Shown one piece after another: positions 33,185-40,394 of a stretch of DNA of 51,627 bases (positions are counted from its first letter, which is position 1; each line of letters starts with the position of its first letter). Under the pieces are notes generated by a model. It saw nothing but the letters and a program-made list of their open reading frames with translations. It ran no database searches and had not been told where the DNA came from. A program made the translations under genes and the position numbers. The DNA is from Micromonospora sp. ATCC 39149 (GTDB taxonomy: Bacteria; Actinomycetota; Actinomycetes; Mycobacteriales; Micromonosporaceae). The DNA lies in assembly GCF_000158815.1 (NCBI RefSeq), contig NZ_GG657738.1, positions 2,697,128 through 2,748,754 of the forward strand, given 5' to 3'.

Positions 33185-33190
33185 TATATT
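33185..33190 (+). promoter_or_regulatory. candidate -10 for the GHL10 gene in an AT-richer patch
   Basis: TATATT at 33185-33190 lies in a short AT-rich patch (33163-33195, including the palindrome GAAAATTTC at 33167-33175) that stands out from the GC-rich surroundings. It is about 67 bp before ATG 33257. The -35 is weak. Confidence 0.35.
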
Positions 33191-33256
33191 CACTACGGCG
33201 TTTCTTGCCGCAGCAGGCATCCCGCCCCGCCGAGCCCCAGCGAAGGGACGCACCGG

Positions 33257-34915
33257 ATGAAGGCAACTCGGCTCAGCGCCGCCGGACTGGCCGTGGCCCT
33301 GCTCGGCGCGCTCGCCGCCGCCTCCCCCGCCGCCGCCACGGCGCAACCGGGCGCGACCGGCACCGTCACCTCCTGCCCCACCGACCCGGCCGCCCCGAAG
33401 CGGCAGTTCCGGGCCATGTGGATCTCCTCGGTGGTGAACATCGACTGGCCGACCAAGGCGTCGCAGACCGCCCCGGACCGCATCGCCGCCCAGCGGGCCG
33501 AGTACCTGGGCTGGCTCGACCTGGCGCAGCGGCTGCACCACAACGCGGTGGTGGTGCAGGTCCGGCCCACCGCCGACGCGCTCTGGCCATCGCCGCACGA
33601 GCCGTGGTCGGAGTACCTGACCGGGGTGCGTGGGCAGGACCCGGGCTGGGACCCGCTGGCCTTCCTCGTCGACGAGGCGCACAAGCGGAACCTGGAGTTC
33701 CACGCCTGGTTCAACCCGTACCGGATCTCCATGCCGGCTCCCGGCGGCGCGGGCGCGGACCTCGCGCAGCTCGCGCCGGACCACCCGGCCCGACAGCACC
33801 CGGAGTGGACCTTCGCGTACCCACCGGCCGGCGTCGCCGGCAGCCGGCTCTACTACAACCCCGGCATCCCGGCGGTGCGCGAGTTCGTCCAGACCGCCAT
33901 GATGGACGCCGTCACGCGGTACGACGTCGACGGCGTGCACTTCGACGACTACTTCTACCCGTACCCGAGCGGCACCTACCAGGTGCCCGACGACGCGACG
34001 TTCGCCGAGTTCAACCGGGGCTTCACCGACCGGGCAGACTGGCGGCGGGACAACATCAACCTGCTGATCCGGGAGATGAACGACAGAATCAAGGCCGCGA
34101 AGCCGTGGGTGAAGTTCGGGGTCAGCCCGTTCGGCATCTGGCGCAACGCCTCGGTCGACCCGCTCGGCTCGGACACCACCGGCAGCCAGTCGTACGACAT
34201 CATCTCCGCCGACACCCGCAAGTGGGTCAAGCAGGAGTGGATCGACTACATCGTGCCGCAGCTGTACTGGTACATCGGCCAGTACCCGGCGGCCGACTAC
34301 GCCCGGCTGGTGCCGTGGTGGGCCGAGACGGTGCGCGGGACCCGCGTGCAGCTCTACATCGGCCAGGCCGACTACAAGAGCGGCGACCCGGCGTACGGCT
34401 CGTACTGGCAGAACCCGCGCGAGCTGTCCGACCACCTGACGCTCAACCGGTCGTACCCGGAGGTGCTCGGCAACGTGCACTTCTCGGCCGTCCAGGTGCG
34501 GGCGAACCGGCTCGGGGCGACCGATCTCTACGCCGCCGAGCACTACTCGCGCCCCGCCCTGGTGCCGGCAATGCCGCACCTGCCGGCGAAGCCGCTGCTG
34601 CCCCCGGTGGTCACCGGCGCGCAGCGGCAGGCCGACGGCGTCCGGCTGAGCTGGCGGCAGCCGGCCGACGGCGTGGGCCCGCTCGGCCGGGCCAGGTCGT
34701 ACGCGATCTACCGGTTCGACGGCATCGGCCCGGTCGACCCGTGCGGCTTCGCCGACGCGTCCCACCTGGTCGGCATCGTCCGGGCCGCCCCCGGCGGGAC
34801 GCAGTCCTGGGTGGACGGCACCGCGGAGGCCGACCGGCGGTACACGTACCACGTGACGACGCTGGACCGACTGTCGAACGAGAGCCCCGTCAGTCCACCG
34901 CGTTTCGTGCGCTGA
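33257..34915 (+). CDS. secreted glycosyl-hydrolase-like protein (GHL10/DUF187) with C-terminal Fn3-like domain
   Basis: 552 aa from ATG 33257, with GAAGGGACG upstream. A Sec signal peptide (LSAAGLAVALLGALAAASPAAA) precedes a TIM-barrel of the GHL10 (DUF187) family: FRAMWISSVVNIDWPTKA, NAVVVQVRPTADALWPS, FHAWFNPYRIS, YDVDGVHFDDYFYPYPSG, VKFGVSPFGIWRN and IDYIVPQLYWYIG. The last ~90 residues (VVTGAQRQADGVRLSW...YTYHVTTLDRLSNES) form a fibronectin III-like domain. GHL10 proteins are thought to cut peptidoglycan or other glycans; the substrate is unproven. A strong terminator follows. Confidence 0.88.
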   Translation: MKATRLSAAGLAVALLGALAAASPAAATAQPGATGTVTSCPTDPAAPKRQFRAMWISSVVNIDWPTKASQTAPDRIAAQRAEYLGWLDLAQRLHHNAVVVQVRPTADALWPSPHEPWSEYLTGVRGQDPGWDPLAFLVDEAHKRNLEFHAWFNPYRISMPAPGGAGADLAQLAPDHPARQHPEWTFAYPPAGVAGSRLYYNPGIPAVREFVQTAMMDAVTRYDVDGVHFDDYFYPYPSGTYQVPDDATFAEFNRGFTDRADWRRDNINLLIREMNDRIKAAKPWVKFGVSPFGIWRNASVDPLGSDTTGSQSYDIISADTRKWVKQEWIDYIVPQLYWYIGQYPAADYARLVPWWAETVRGTRVQLYIGQADYKSGDPAYGSYWQNPRELSDHLTLNRSYPEVLGNVHFSAVQVRANRLGATDLYAAEHYSRPALVPAMPHLPAKPLLPPVVTGAQRQADGVRLSWRQPADGVGPLGRARSYAIYRFDGIGPVDPCGFADASHLVGIVRAAPGGTQSWVDGTAEADRRYTYHVTTLDRLSNESPVSPPRFVR

Positions 34916-34922
34916 CGGTACG

Positions 34923-34962
34923 GACGAATGCCCCGGGCGACCCAGCGTCCGGGGCATTCGTC
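34923..34962 (+). terminator. hairpin terminator after the GHL10 gene
   Basis: A perfect 14-bp stem GACGAATGCCCCGG (34923-34936) pairs with 34949-34962 across a 12-base loop. It is followed by TGTTTC and starts seven bases after the stop codon. Confidence 0.8.
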
Positions 34963-34973
34963 TGTTTCAACTC

Positions 34974-35038
34974 ATGTCACCAGATGTTGGCTTATGACAT
35001 ACTCGACCACCCGGGATTCGATCGACACTTGTCGAATC
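34974..35038. promoter_or_regulatory. inverted repeats upstream of the phospholipase gene
   Basis: Two symmetric elements lie in the phospholipase promoter region. ATGTCA (34974-34979) is mirrored by TGACAT (34995-35000). A nested palindrome GATTCGA (35015-35021) / TCGAATC (35032-35038) encloses CGACA-CT-TGTCG. The second is centred about 62 bp before the GTG start. Likely regulator sites; the regulator is unknown. Confidence 0.4.
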
Positions 35039-35088
35039 CGGTGACCCGCCGGTAACCACCCGACCGCACACCCCCGCGGAGGTCCCCG

Positions 35089-35613
35089 GTGCCCAGACGC
35101 CTCGCCACCCTCCTCGCCTCCGGCGCGTTCGCCCTGCTCGCCGCGCTGTGGGTCGCCTCCCCCGCCACCGCCGACGTCAGCACCAGCCAGAAGCTCAGCG
35201 TGCTGTCGAGCTGGACGCAGACCAGCGCCAGCAGCTACAACACCTGGAACTCGGCCCGGCAGAACCAGTCCGCCTGGACCGAGTACGCCTTCGACTGGTC
35301 GACCGACTACTGCTCGTCCAGCCCGGACAACCCGCTCGGGTTCAACTTCAAGCTCTCCTGCCACCGGCACGACTTCGGCTACCGCAACTACAAGGAGATG
35401 GGCCAGTTCTCGGCCAACAAGTCCCGGCTGGACAGCGCCTTCTACGAGGACCTGAAGCGGGTCTGCGCCACGTACAGCTCGGTGGTCCGCCCCGCCTGCT
35501 ACAGCCTCGCGTGGGCCTACTACGAGGCGGTCAGCATCTTCGGCTCGCTCGCGGCCGTCCAGCAGGCCGACATCGACCGCGCCGCCCGCATCAAGGCCGC
35601 CGCCGAGCGCTGA
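35089..35613 (+). CDS. secreted prokaryotic phospholipase A2
   Basis: 174 aa from GTG 35089, with GCGGAGG upstream. Signal peptide about residues 1-28 (LATLLASGAFALLAALWVASPATA). The mature ~145 residues carry the bacterial/fungal PLA2 signature CHRHDFGYRNY (catalytic His-Asp), an upstream calcium-loop region DYCSSSPDNPLGFNF, and four cysteines suited to two disulfides, as in the Streptomyces violaceoruber enzyme. It hydrolyses the sn-2 ester of phospholipids with Ca2+ outside the cell. It has its own promoter region and ends four bases before repeat copy D. Confidence 0.92.
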   Translation: MPRRLATLLASGAFALLAALWVASPATADVSTSQKLSVLSSWTQTSASSYNTWNSARQNQSAWTEYAFDWSTDYCSSSPDNPLGFNFKLSCHRHDFGYRNYKEMGQFSANKSRLDSAFYEDLKRVCATYSSVVRPACYSLAWAYYEAVSIFGSLAAVQQADIDRAARIKAAAER

Positions 35614-35616
35614 GGC

Positions 35617-35665
35617 GCAGGGAGGGGCCTTGTCGACGCCTTCGGCATAGCGGGCCCCTCCTAAC
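35617..35665. repeat. 49-bp palindromic repeat, copy D (divergent)
   Basis: On the minus strand it reads GTTAGGAGGGGCCCGC, has a central GCGTCGACAAGG and ends CCCTCCCTGC. This is the same layout as copies A-C with about five bases missing and the core TTAA replaced by TCGA. It lies between the convergent phospholipase and STAND genes and supplies the TAG stop codon (35661-35663) of the latter. Confidence 0.7.
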
Positions 35666-38516
35666 CACCACCTTCGGCGGGACGCACGGGGGTGGGGTGC
35701 GCGGGAGCAGGGGACACGGGGGCGGGGTGCACCGGGGCGGGCAGGCCGGTGGCGGCGAACCGGGTCGAGTCCACCCCGAGATCGGGATGCTCCACCGCCA
35801 ACGCCAGGGCCGCCGCCTCCTCCAGCCCCAGCTCGCTCCCCTCGCCGTACGCGTCGTCGAAGGCCCCGTCGCCCATCATCCGGCGCAGCGCGGCCTGCCG
35901 TTCCAGCCAGTACCCGCCGTAGATGCCCGGGGTCGACCGCAGGCTCTCCCGGATCGCCTGGGCCGCGCCGAAGAGCCGGGCTGCGGTCAGCGGGTCGCCA
36001 CCGGCCGCGCAGCGCACCGCGATGGCGTTCAGGGTGTCACAGGCCCGGCGATGGAAGCCGTGGCTCATCCGCGACCGCAACGCGACCAGCAGGTGCTCGT
36101 GCGCGGCCACCAGGTCACCCCGGGCCAGCGCCACCATGCCGAGCAGCATGTCCACCGACCGACGCCCCCGGTCGGCCGGGCGAACCGCCTCGACCGGTCG
36201 GGCCGCGCCGAGCAGCTCCGCGGCCTCCGCCAGCGCGCCCCGCCGCCAGAGCAGCTCGGCGAGGCTGAGCACCGCCAGGAGCGCGTCCCCCGCCACATCC
36301 CGCTCGTGTGCCCAGGCGATGACCTCCCGGCAGGCCCGCTCGGCCTCGGCGAACTGCCCCATGTCGACCAGCGGGGCGGCCCGCCCGGCCAGCACCCGGG
36401 CCAGCAGGCCGGCGTCGCCGGCCCGCCGGGCCGCCGCCTCGGCCTGCTGGAAGTAGCGCAGCTCCTCGGCGAACTCACCGTCCGCGCCGGCGTGCAGCGA
36501 GTGCATGTAGTACGCCGCCGCCAGCTCGGCGTCCGGGACGTGCTCCCCGGTCTCGGCCATTCGGCCGTAGAGCCGGAACAGCCAGAGCCGCCCCTCCCGG
36601 GCCAGCCCGCGCTCCCGCCACCACTGGTCCAGGCCCCCGGCCAGGCGCAGCCCGGCCCGGGCGCTGCCACCGGTCGCGCACCAGCGCAGCGCGGCGCGCA
36701 GCTCGCCGGCGAGCGGGTCGAGGGCGTACAGGGAAAGGGTCGTCGGCCGACCGTCCGGCCCGAGGCGGGCCTGCCGCAACGCGCGCGTCGACCAGGCCAG
36801 GTGCCGGTCCCGGGCGGCCCGTTCCTCGCCGGCCTGGGCAAGCCGCCGGGCCGCGTACGCCCGGATCGGGTCGAGCATCCGGTACGTGCTTCCCGTCGCG
36901 TGCGGCTCGGCCAGGATCATCGACTTGTCCACCAGCACCGACAGCGGGTCGAGCGGGTCGTCGTCGAGCAGCCACTCCACCGTCGGCAGGTCCACCGGGC
37001 CGGCGAAGACCGCGAGCCAGCGCAGCAGCCGGGCCGCCCGGGGCCCGAGCGTCCGGTACGACCACGTGACGGTGGCCTGCATGGTGAGGTGCCGCTCGGC
37101 GGCCGAACGCTGTACGGCACGGGTAGCCGGGGTGGGCGGGGCTTTGCCCCGGGAGGCCGCCGCCAGGTCGACGGTGTCCTGCTGGTTGCCCGTCCAGCCG
37201 CGCTCGTCCCGGACCGGCTGCGGAGCGTCCCGCCCGGCGTCGAGGGTCCCGAGCACGTCGTCGAGGCGCTCGGCGAGCTGCCCGGCGGAGAGCACCCGCA
37301 GCCGGGCGGCGGCCAGCTCGATGGCGAGCGGCAGCCCGTCCAGCCGTTGCGCCACCCGCCGCAGGTCGGCCGACTCGATCGAGGCCGGTTCCCGACCGCC
37401 CCGGGCGGCCGCCGTACGGGCCAGCAGCAGCGCCACCGCGTCGCTCTCCCCACCGTCCGGCCGGGGCTTCACGGACAGCGGCGGAATCCGCCACACCACC
37501 TCGCCGGGCAGGCCGAAGGACTCGCGACTGGTGGCCAGCACCCGGATCCCGCCCCCGCCGGCGAGCAGCCGGGAGATCAGCTCGGCGCAGGCGGCCGGCT
37601 GGGCGTCGCAGGTGTCCAGCAGGATCAGCATCCGGCGGCCGGCCGCGTACTCGACGAGGGTGTCCACCATCCGACGGCCGGGCTCCGGACGCAGCCCGAG
37701 CACGGCGGCGACCGCGAAGGCGACCAGCCCCGGATCGGTCACGGTGGCGATGTCGACGAACCAGACGCCGTCTGGATACTCCTCCACCACGCCGGCCGCC
37801 AGCTCGACGGCGAGCCGGGTCTTGCCGGCCCCGCCCGCGCCGAGCACGGTCACCAGCCGGTACACCGCCGTCAGCCGGCTCAACTCGGCCCGCTCCGCCT
37901 CCCGGCCGACGAAGGAGGTGACCTGGGTCGGCAGGTTGTGCGCCACCGCGTCGGCGGTCCGCGGCCGGGGGAACTGCCGCTCCAGGCCGGGCGCGATCAG
38001 TTGGAACAGCCGCTCCCGGTCGTCGAAGCCGCGCAGCCGGTGCAAACCGAGGTCGAGCAGGGACGCGCCCGCCGGCAGCGGGGAGGCGTGCCGGGCGGTC
38101 GCCGCCGAGCAGAGCACCTGCCCGCCGTGGGCGGCGGCGGCGACTCGGGCCGCCCGATGCACCTCGTGGCTGGCGTACTCGCCGTCGCGGGGCTCCGCCC
38201 AGCCGGTGTGCAGGCCCATCCGCACCCGGGGCGCGGCCTCCGGCGTAGGCCAGTCGTGCGCCGCGAGCGCGCGCTGCGCGGTGAGGCAGGCGGTGAGCGC
38301 GGCGCCGGCGTCGGGGAACGCGATGAAGAACGAGTCGCCCTCGGTCAGCAGCTCCGCGCCGTCGGTGGCGGCCAGGGTGTCGCGCAGCAGCCGGCGGTGC
38401 TCACGCAGCACCGGGCGGTACCCCGGGCCGAGCAGCTGGGCCAGGCGCGTCGAACCCTCGATGTCGGTGAACACGAAGGTCACCCATCCGCTCGGGAGGT
38501 GGATCCCTGGCGACAT
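35661..38516 (-). CDS. adenylate/guanylate cyclase-domain STAND ATPase with TPR-like region
   Basis: 951 aa from ATG 38516, with GGAGG eight bases upstream. Residues about 8-180 form a class III cyclase homology domain: VTFVFTDIEGST (first metal Asp) and LLTEGDSFFIAF (second metal Asp). The purine-binding Lys position is Leu, and the transition-state Asn is His (EVHRAARV; the Arg is kept). A STAND NTPase follows: FVGREAERAEL, Walker A LGAGGAGKTRLA, Walker B RMLILLDTCD, GLPLAIELAAARL. The C-terminal ~400 residues are helical, TPR-like. The layout is common in actinobacterial signalling/regulatory proteins; cyclase activity is doubtful. The stop codon falls inside repeat copy D. Confidence 0.88.
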   Translation of the reverse strand: MSPGIHLPSGWVTFVFTDIEGSTRLAQLLGPGYRPVLREHRRLLRDTLAATDGAELLTEGDSFFIAFPDAGAALTACLTAQRALAAHDWPTPEAAPRVRMGLHTGWAEPRDGEYASHEVHRAARVAAAAHGGQVLCSAATARHASPLPAGASLLDLGLHRLRGFDDRERLFQLIAPGLERQFPRPRTADAVAHNLPTQVTSFVGREAERAELSRLTAVYRLVTVLGAGGAGKTRLAVELAAGVVEEYPDGVWFVDIATVTDPGLVAFAVAAVLGLRPEPGRRMVDTLVEYAAGRRMLILLDTCDAQPAACAELISRLLAGGGGIRVLATSRESFGLPGEVVWRIPPLSVKPRPDGGESDAVALLLARTAAARGGREPASIESADLRRVAQRLDGLPLAIELAAARLRVLSAGQLAERLDDVLGTLDAGRDAPQPVRDERGWTGNQQDTVDLAAASRGKAPPTPATRAVQRSAAERHLTMQATVTWSYRTLGPRAARLLRWLAVFAGPVDLPTVEWLLDDDPLDPLSVLVDKSMILAEPHATGSTYRMLDPIRAYAARRLAQAGEERAARDRHLAWSTRALRQARLGPDGRPTTLSLYALDPLAGELRAALRWCATGGSARAGLRLAGGLDQWWRERGLAREGRLWLFRLYGRMAETGEHVPDAELAAAYYMHSLHAGADGEFAEELRYFQQAEAAARRAGDAGLLARVLAGRAAPLVDMGQFAEAERACREVIAWAHERDVAGDALLAVLSLAELLWRRGALAEAAELLGAARPVEAVRPADRGRRSVDMLLGMVALARGDLVAAHEHLLVALRSRMSHGFHRRACDTLNAIAVRCAAGGDPLTAARLFGAAQAIRESLRSTPGIYGGYWLERQAALRRMMGDGAFDDAYGEGSELGLEEAAALALAVEHPDLGVDSTRFAATGLPAPVHPAPVSPAPAHPTPVRPAEGGG

Positions 38517-38684
38517 GCGTCGAACCTCCGCCCCCGTTACGACGCGTTCATGCTGCCCTATGGTCGTGCCGTCACGCATCGTGAGAACGGACGGGCGAAA
38601 TCCACCCCAAGGTGCCAACGAGGGCCGGAACCGGCAGGGCCCGAACCGGTACGGCCCCGTGGGACCGGGTTGCGCGGGGCGGGG
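38517..38684. other. 168-bp gap between the FmdB and STAND genes
   Basis: On the minus strand this follows the FmdB stop and precedes the STAND start. Apart from the STAND ribosome binding site I see no structured element or open frame of note. Confidence 0.4.
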
Positions 38685-38900
38685 TCAGCAGCCGCAACCG
38701 CCGCCGCAGCACCCCCCGCCGGAGGGGGCCGGCGCGGAAGACCCGCCGCCGCCTCGGCCGGTCACGGCCACGGTGGACAGCAGCTTGACGGTATCGGCGT
38801 GCCCGCTCGGGCAGGACGCCGGCTCGCCGGCTTGCGCCATCGGACGGTTGACCTCGAAGGTGGCGCCGCACGCGCGGCAGCGGAACTCGTACCGGGGCAT
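38685..38900 (-). CDS. FmdB-family zinc ribbon protein
   Basis: 71 aa. Opens MPRYEFRCRACGATFEV, with a first CxxC and a second metal pair in ASCPSGH, the FmdB/CxxC_CxxC_SSSS regulatory family. The tail is Gly/Cys-rich (SGGGCCGGGCGC), also usual in actinobacterial members. Family function is unclear (small zinc proteins once linked to formamidase regulation). TACCCT on the minus strand (38907-38912) ends six bases before the ATG, so the transcript is probably leaderless. Confidence 0.9.
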   Translation of the reverse strand: MPRYEFRCRACGATFEVNRPMAQAGEPASCPSGHADTVKLLSTVAVTGRGGGGSSAPAPSGGGCCGGGCGC

Positions 38901-38906
38901 GCCCCA

Positions 38907-38912
38907 AGGGTA
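38907..38912 (-). promoter_or_regulatory. leaderless -10 element for the FmdB gene
   Basis: TACCCT (minus strand) fits TANNNT and lies exactly six bases before the ATG at 38900, the spacing that makes transcription start at the initiation codon. No Shine-Dalgarno sequence is present. Confidence 0.55.
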
Positions 38913-38944
38913 CGACCGGGCCTGACTCCGGGCGGGACATGGGT

Positions 38945-38950
38945 GATACT
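38945..38950 (+). promoter_or_regulatory. -10 element for the transglycosylase N-terminal frame (leaderless)
   Basis: GATACT lies six bases before GTG 38957. It is back-to-back with the FmdB promoter, so two leaderless promoters share 56 bp. Confidence 0.45.
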
Positions 38951-38956
38951 CGACGG

Positions 38957-39299
38957 GTGGTGGACGGCGAGGACAGATCGACGGTTCAACCCCTACGACC
39001 AGCCGCACCGCCCGAGGACGCGGGCGGCGTGCCGCCGCGCGTCCGGCTGCCCCGCCCCCGCCGCCCCTGGCTGCGGGGAGAGCCCCCCGCCGACGCCGCG
39101 CCACCGACCGCCGGCCTGGCCGCCGATCGCGAGGCGGCGAAACCGGCTCCGGCCGAGCCGGAAACGCTGAAGCCGGAGCAGGCGGAACCCGAGCGGGCGA
39201 AGCCGGAGACGCTGAAACCCGAGCAGGCGAAACCCGAGCAGGCGAAGGCGGAAAACGACCCAGTTCGGAGCCGCAGAAGCCCCGAGCCTGTGGACGGTG
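38957..39299 (+). pseudogene. N-terminal Pro/Glu/Lys-rich segment of the transglycosylase, out of frame with the rest
   Basis: From GTG 38957 an open frame encodes a Pro-rich region (RVRLPRPRRPWLRGEPP) followed by repeats of the type KPETLKPEQA and KPEQAK (about 39160-39255), with strongly GC-biased third positions. After about 39258 codon quality drops (CCA, GTT, AGA, CCT), while the +1 frame takes over and continues into the transglycosylase. This looks like the cytoplasmic N-terminus of the same protein, separated by a frameshift near 39250-39300. Confidence 0.55.
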
Positions 39300-40307
39300 G
39301 CACCGAGTCGTGGCGGCTCCACGGCAGCGGCCGAGGCGCCGGAACCGGCCGACGCCGAGAAGGCCGGGGGCGAGGTCGGGAAGCCGACCGGGCTGGCCCG
39401 CCGGCGCCGGGTGCCGTTCGCCCACGCCGTACGCATGCCTCCGGCCCGGCAGGCCGCGATCGCCACCGCCCGCGCCACCCGGGCCTGGTCCCGCCGCCCG
39501 AGCGGGCGGCTCACCCTGCCCGGCCTGTTCCTGCTCGCCCTGGTCGCCGGGACCGTCGCGGCCGGCGCGCTGCTGGTGCCGGCGTCCGCGCCGGAGTCCC
39601 GGCCGGTGGCGGTGGACGCCACGGGCGGCGCGTCCGGCACGGCGGCACCGCAGGGCGGGTTGCTGCCCGGCGGGTCGGTCACCCCGCTGCCGTCCGGCGC
39701 GAGCGCGGGCCCGGTGGTACCGGCGCCGACCGGCCGGCCGGCGGACGCGCTCGCCGCGTGGGCCCAGCAGACCGGGGCGAAAGTCGGCATCTCGCCGGTG
39801 GCCATGCAGGCGTACGGCTATGCCGAGTTGGCGCTCGCCCAGACCAACCGGAGCTGCCAGCTCAGCTGGACGACCCTCGCCGCCATCGGGTATGTCGAGT
39901 CGCGCCACGGCCAGGCCAACGGCGCCGCCCTCGGCCAGGACGGGCGGGCCCTCCCGGAGATCATCGGTGATCCGCTCGACGGCAACGGCGGCCGGCAGCG
40001 GATCACCGACACCGACCGGGGGCAGTACGACAAGGACACCGTCTACGACCGGGCGATCGGGCCGATGCAGTTCATCCCGACCACCTGGCAGGAGATCGGC
40101 GCGGACGCCGACAACGACGGCCGTAGGGATCCGCACGACCTGGACGACGCGGCCCTGGCCGCCGGCAACTACCTCTGCAAGGGCGGCCGGAACATGACCG
40201 TTCCGGGCGACTGGTGGGGGGCCATCCTGTCGTACAACGACGTGCGCCGGTACGCCCAGGCCGTCTTCGACAAGGCCAACGCGTATGGGCTGGCCAGCCG
40301 CACGTGA
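39297..40307 (+). CDS. membrane-anchored lytic transglycosylase (SLT-like), probably 5'-frameshifted
   Basis: 336 aa from GTG 39297, the first start in this frame after a TGA at 39213. No ribosome binding site precedes it, and the true N-terminus is probably the segment at 38957. A basic cytoplasmic region leads to one TM helix (about residues 74-95, LPGLFLLALVAGTVAAGALLV), a Pro/Gly linker, then a goose-lysozyme/MltB-like domain: LSWTTLAAIGYVESRHGQ (catalytic Glu in VES), IGPMQFIPTTW, DPHDLDDAALAAGNYLC and AILSYNDVRRYAQAV. It cleaves the glycan strand of peptidoglycan in wall remodelling. Confidence 0.85.
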   Translation: MAPSRGGSTAAAEAPEPADAEKAGGEVGKPTGLARRRRVPFAHAVRMPPARQAAIATARATRAWSRRPSGRLTLPGLFLLALVAGTVAAGALLVPASAPESRPVAVDATGGASGTAAPQGGLLPGGSVTPLPSGASAGPVVPAPTGRPADALAAWAQQTGAKVGISPVAMQAYGYAELALAQTNRSCQLSWTTLAAIGYVESRHGQANGAALGQDGRALPEIIGDPLDGNGGRQRITDTDRGQYDKDTVYDRAIGPMQFIPTTWQEIGADADNDGRRDPHDLDDAALAAGNYLCKGGRNMTVPGDWWGAILSYNDVRRYAQAVFDKANAYGLASRT

Positions 40308-40394
40308 GGTGATCGTCCGGGCATATCGGAGAATCCGGGCCCATCGGAGAACTGGACACTTCCGTCAAGCTGCCGTAAGCGGCAAGCTAGACGA

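Noticed and set aside
35661..38516. Pathway regulator of a secondary-metabolite cluster
   Set aside because: No biosynthetic, tailoring or transport genes of such a cluster are present, and the protein lacks the DNA-binding domain of SARP/LAL regulators.
35148..39170. 1340-codon open frame on the plus strand
   Set aside because: It is opposite the STAND/cyclase gene, has biased low-complexity composition (Arg, Pro, Gly, Gln) and no recognisable domains; a GC-driven shadow.
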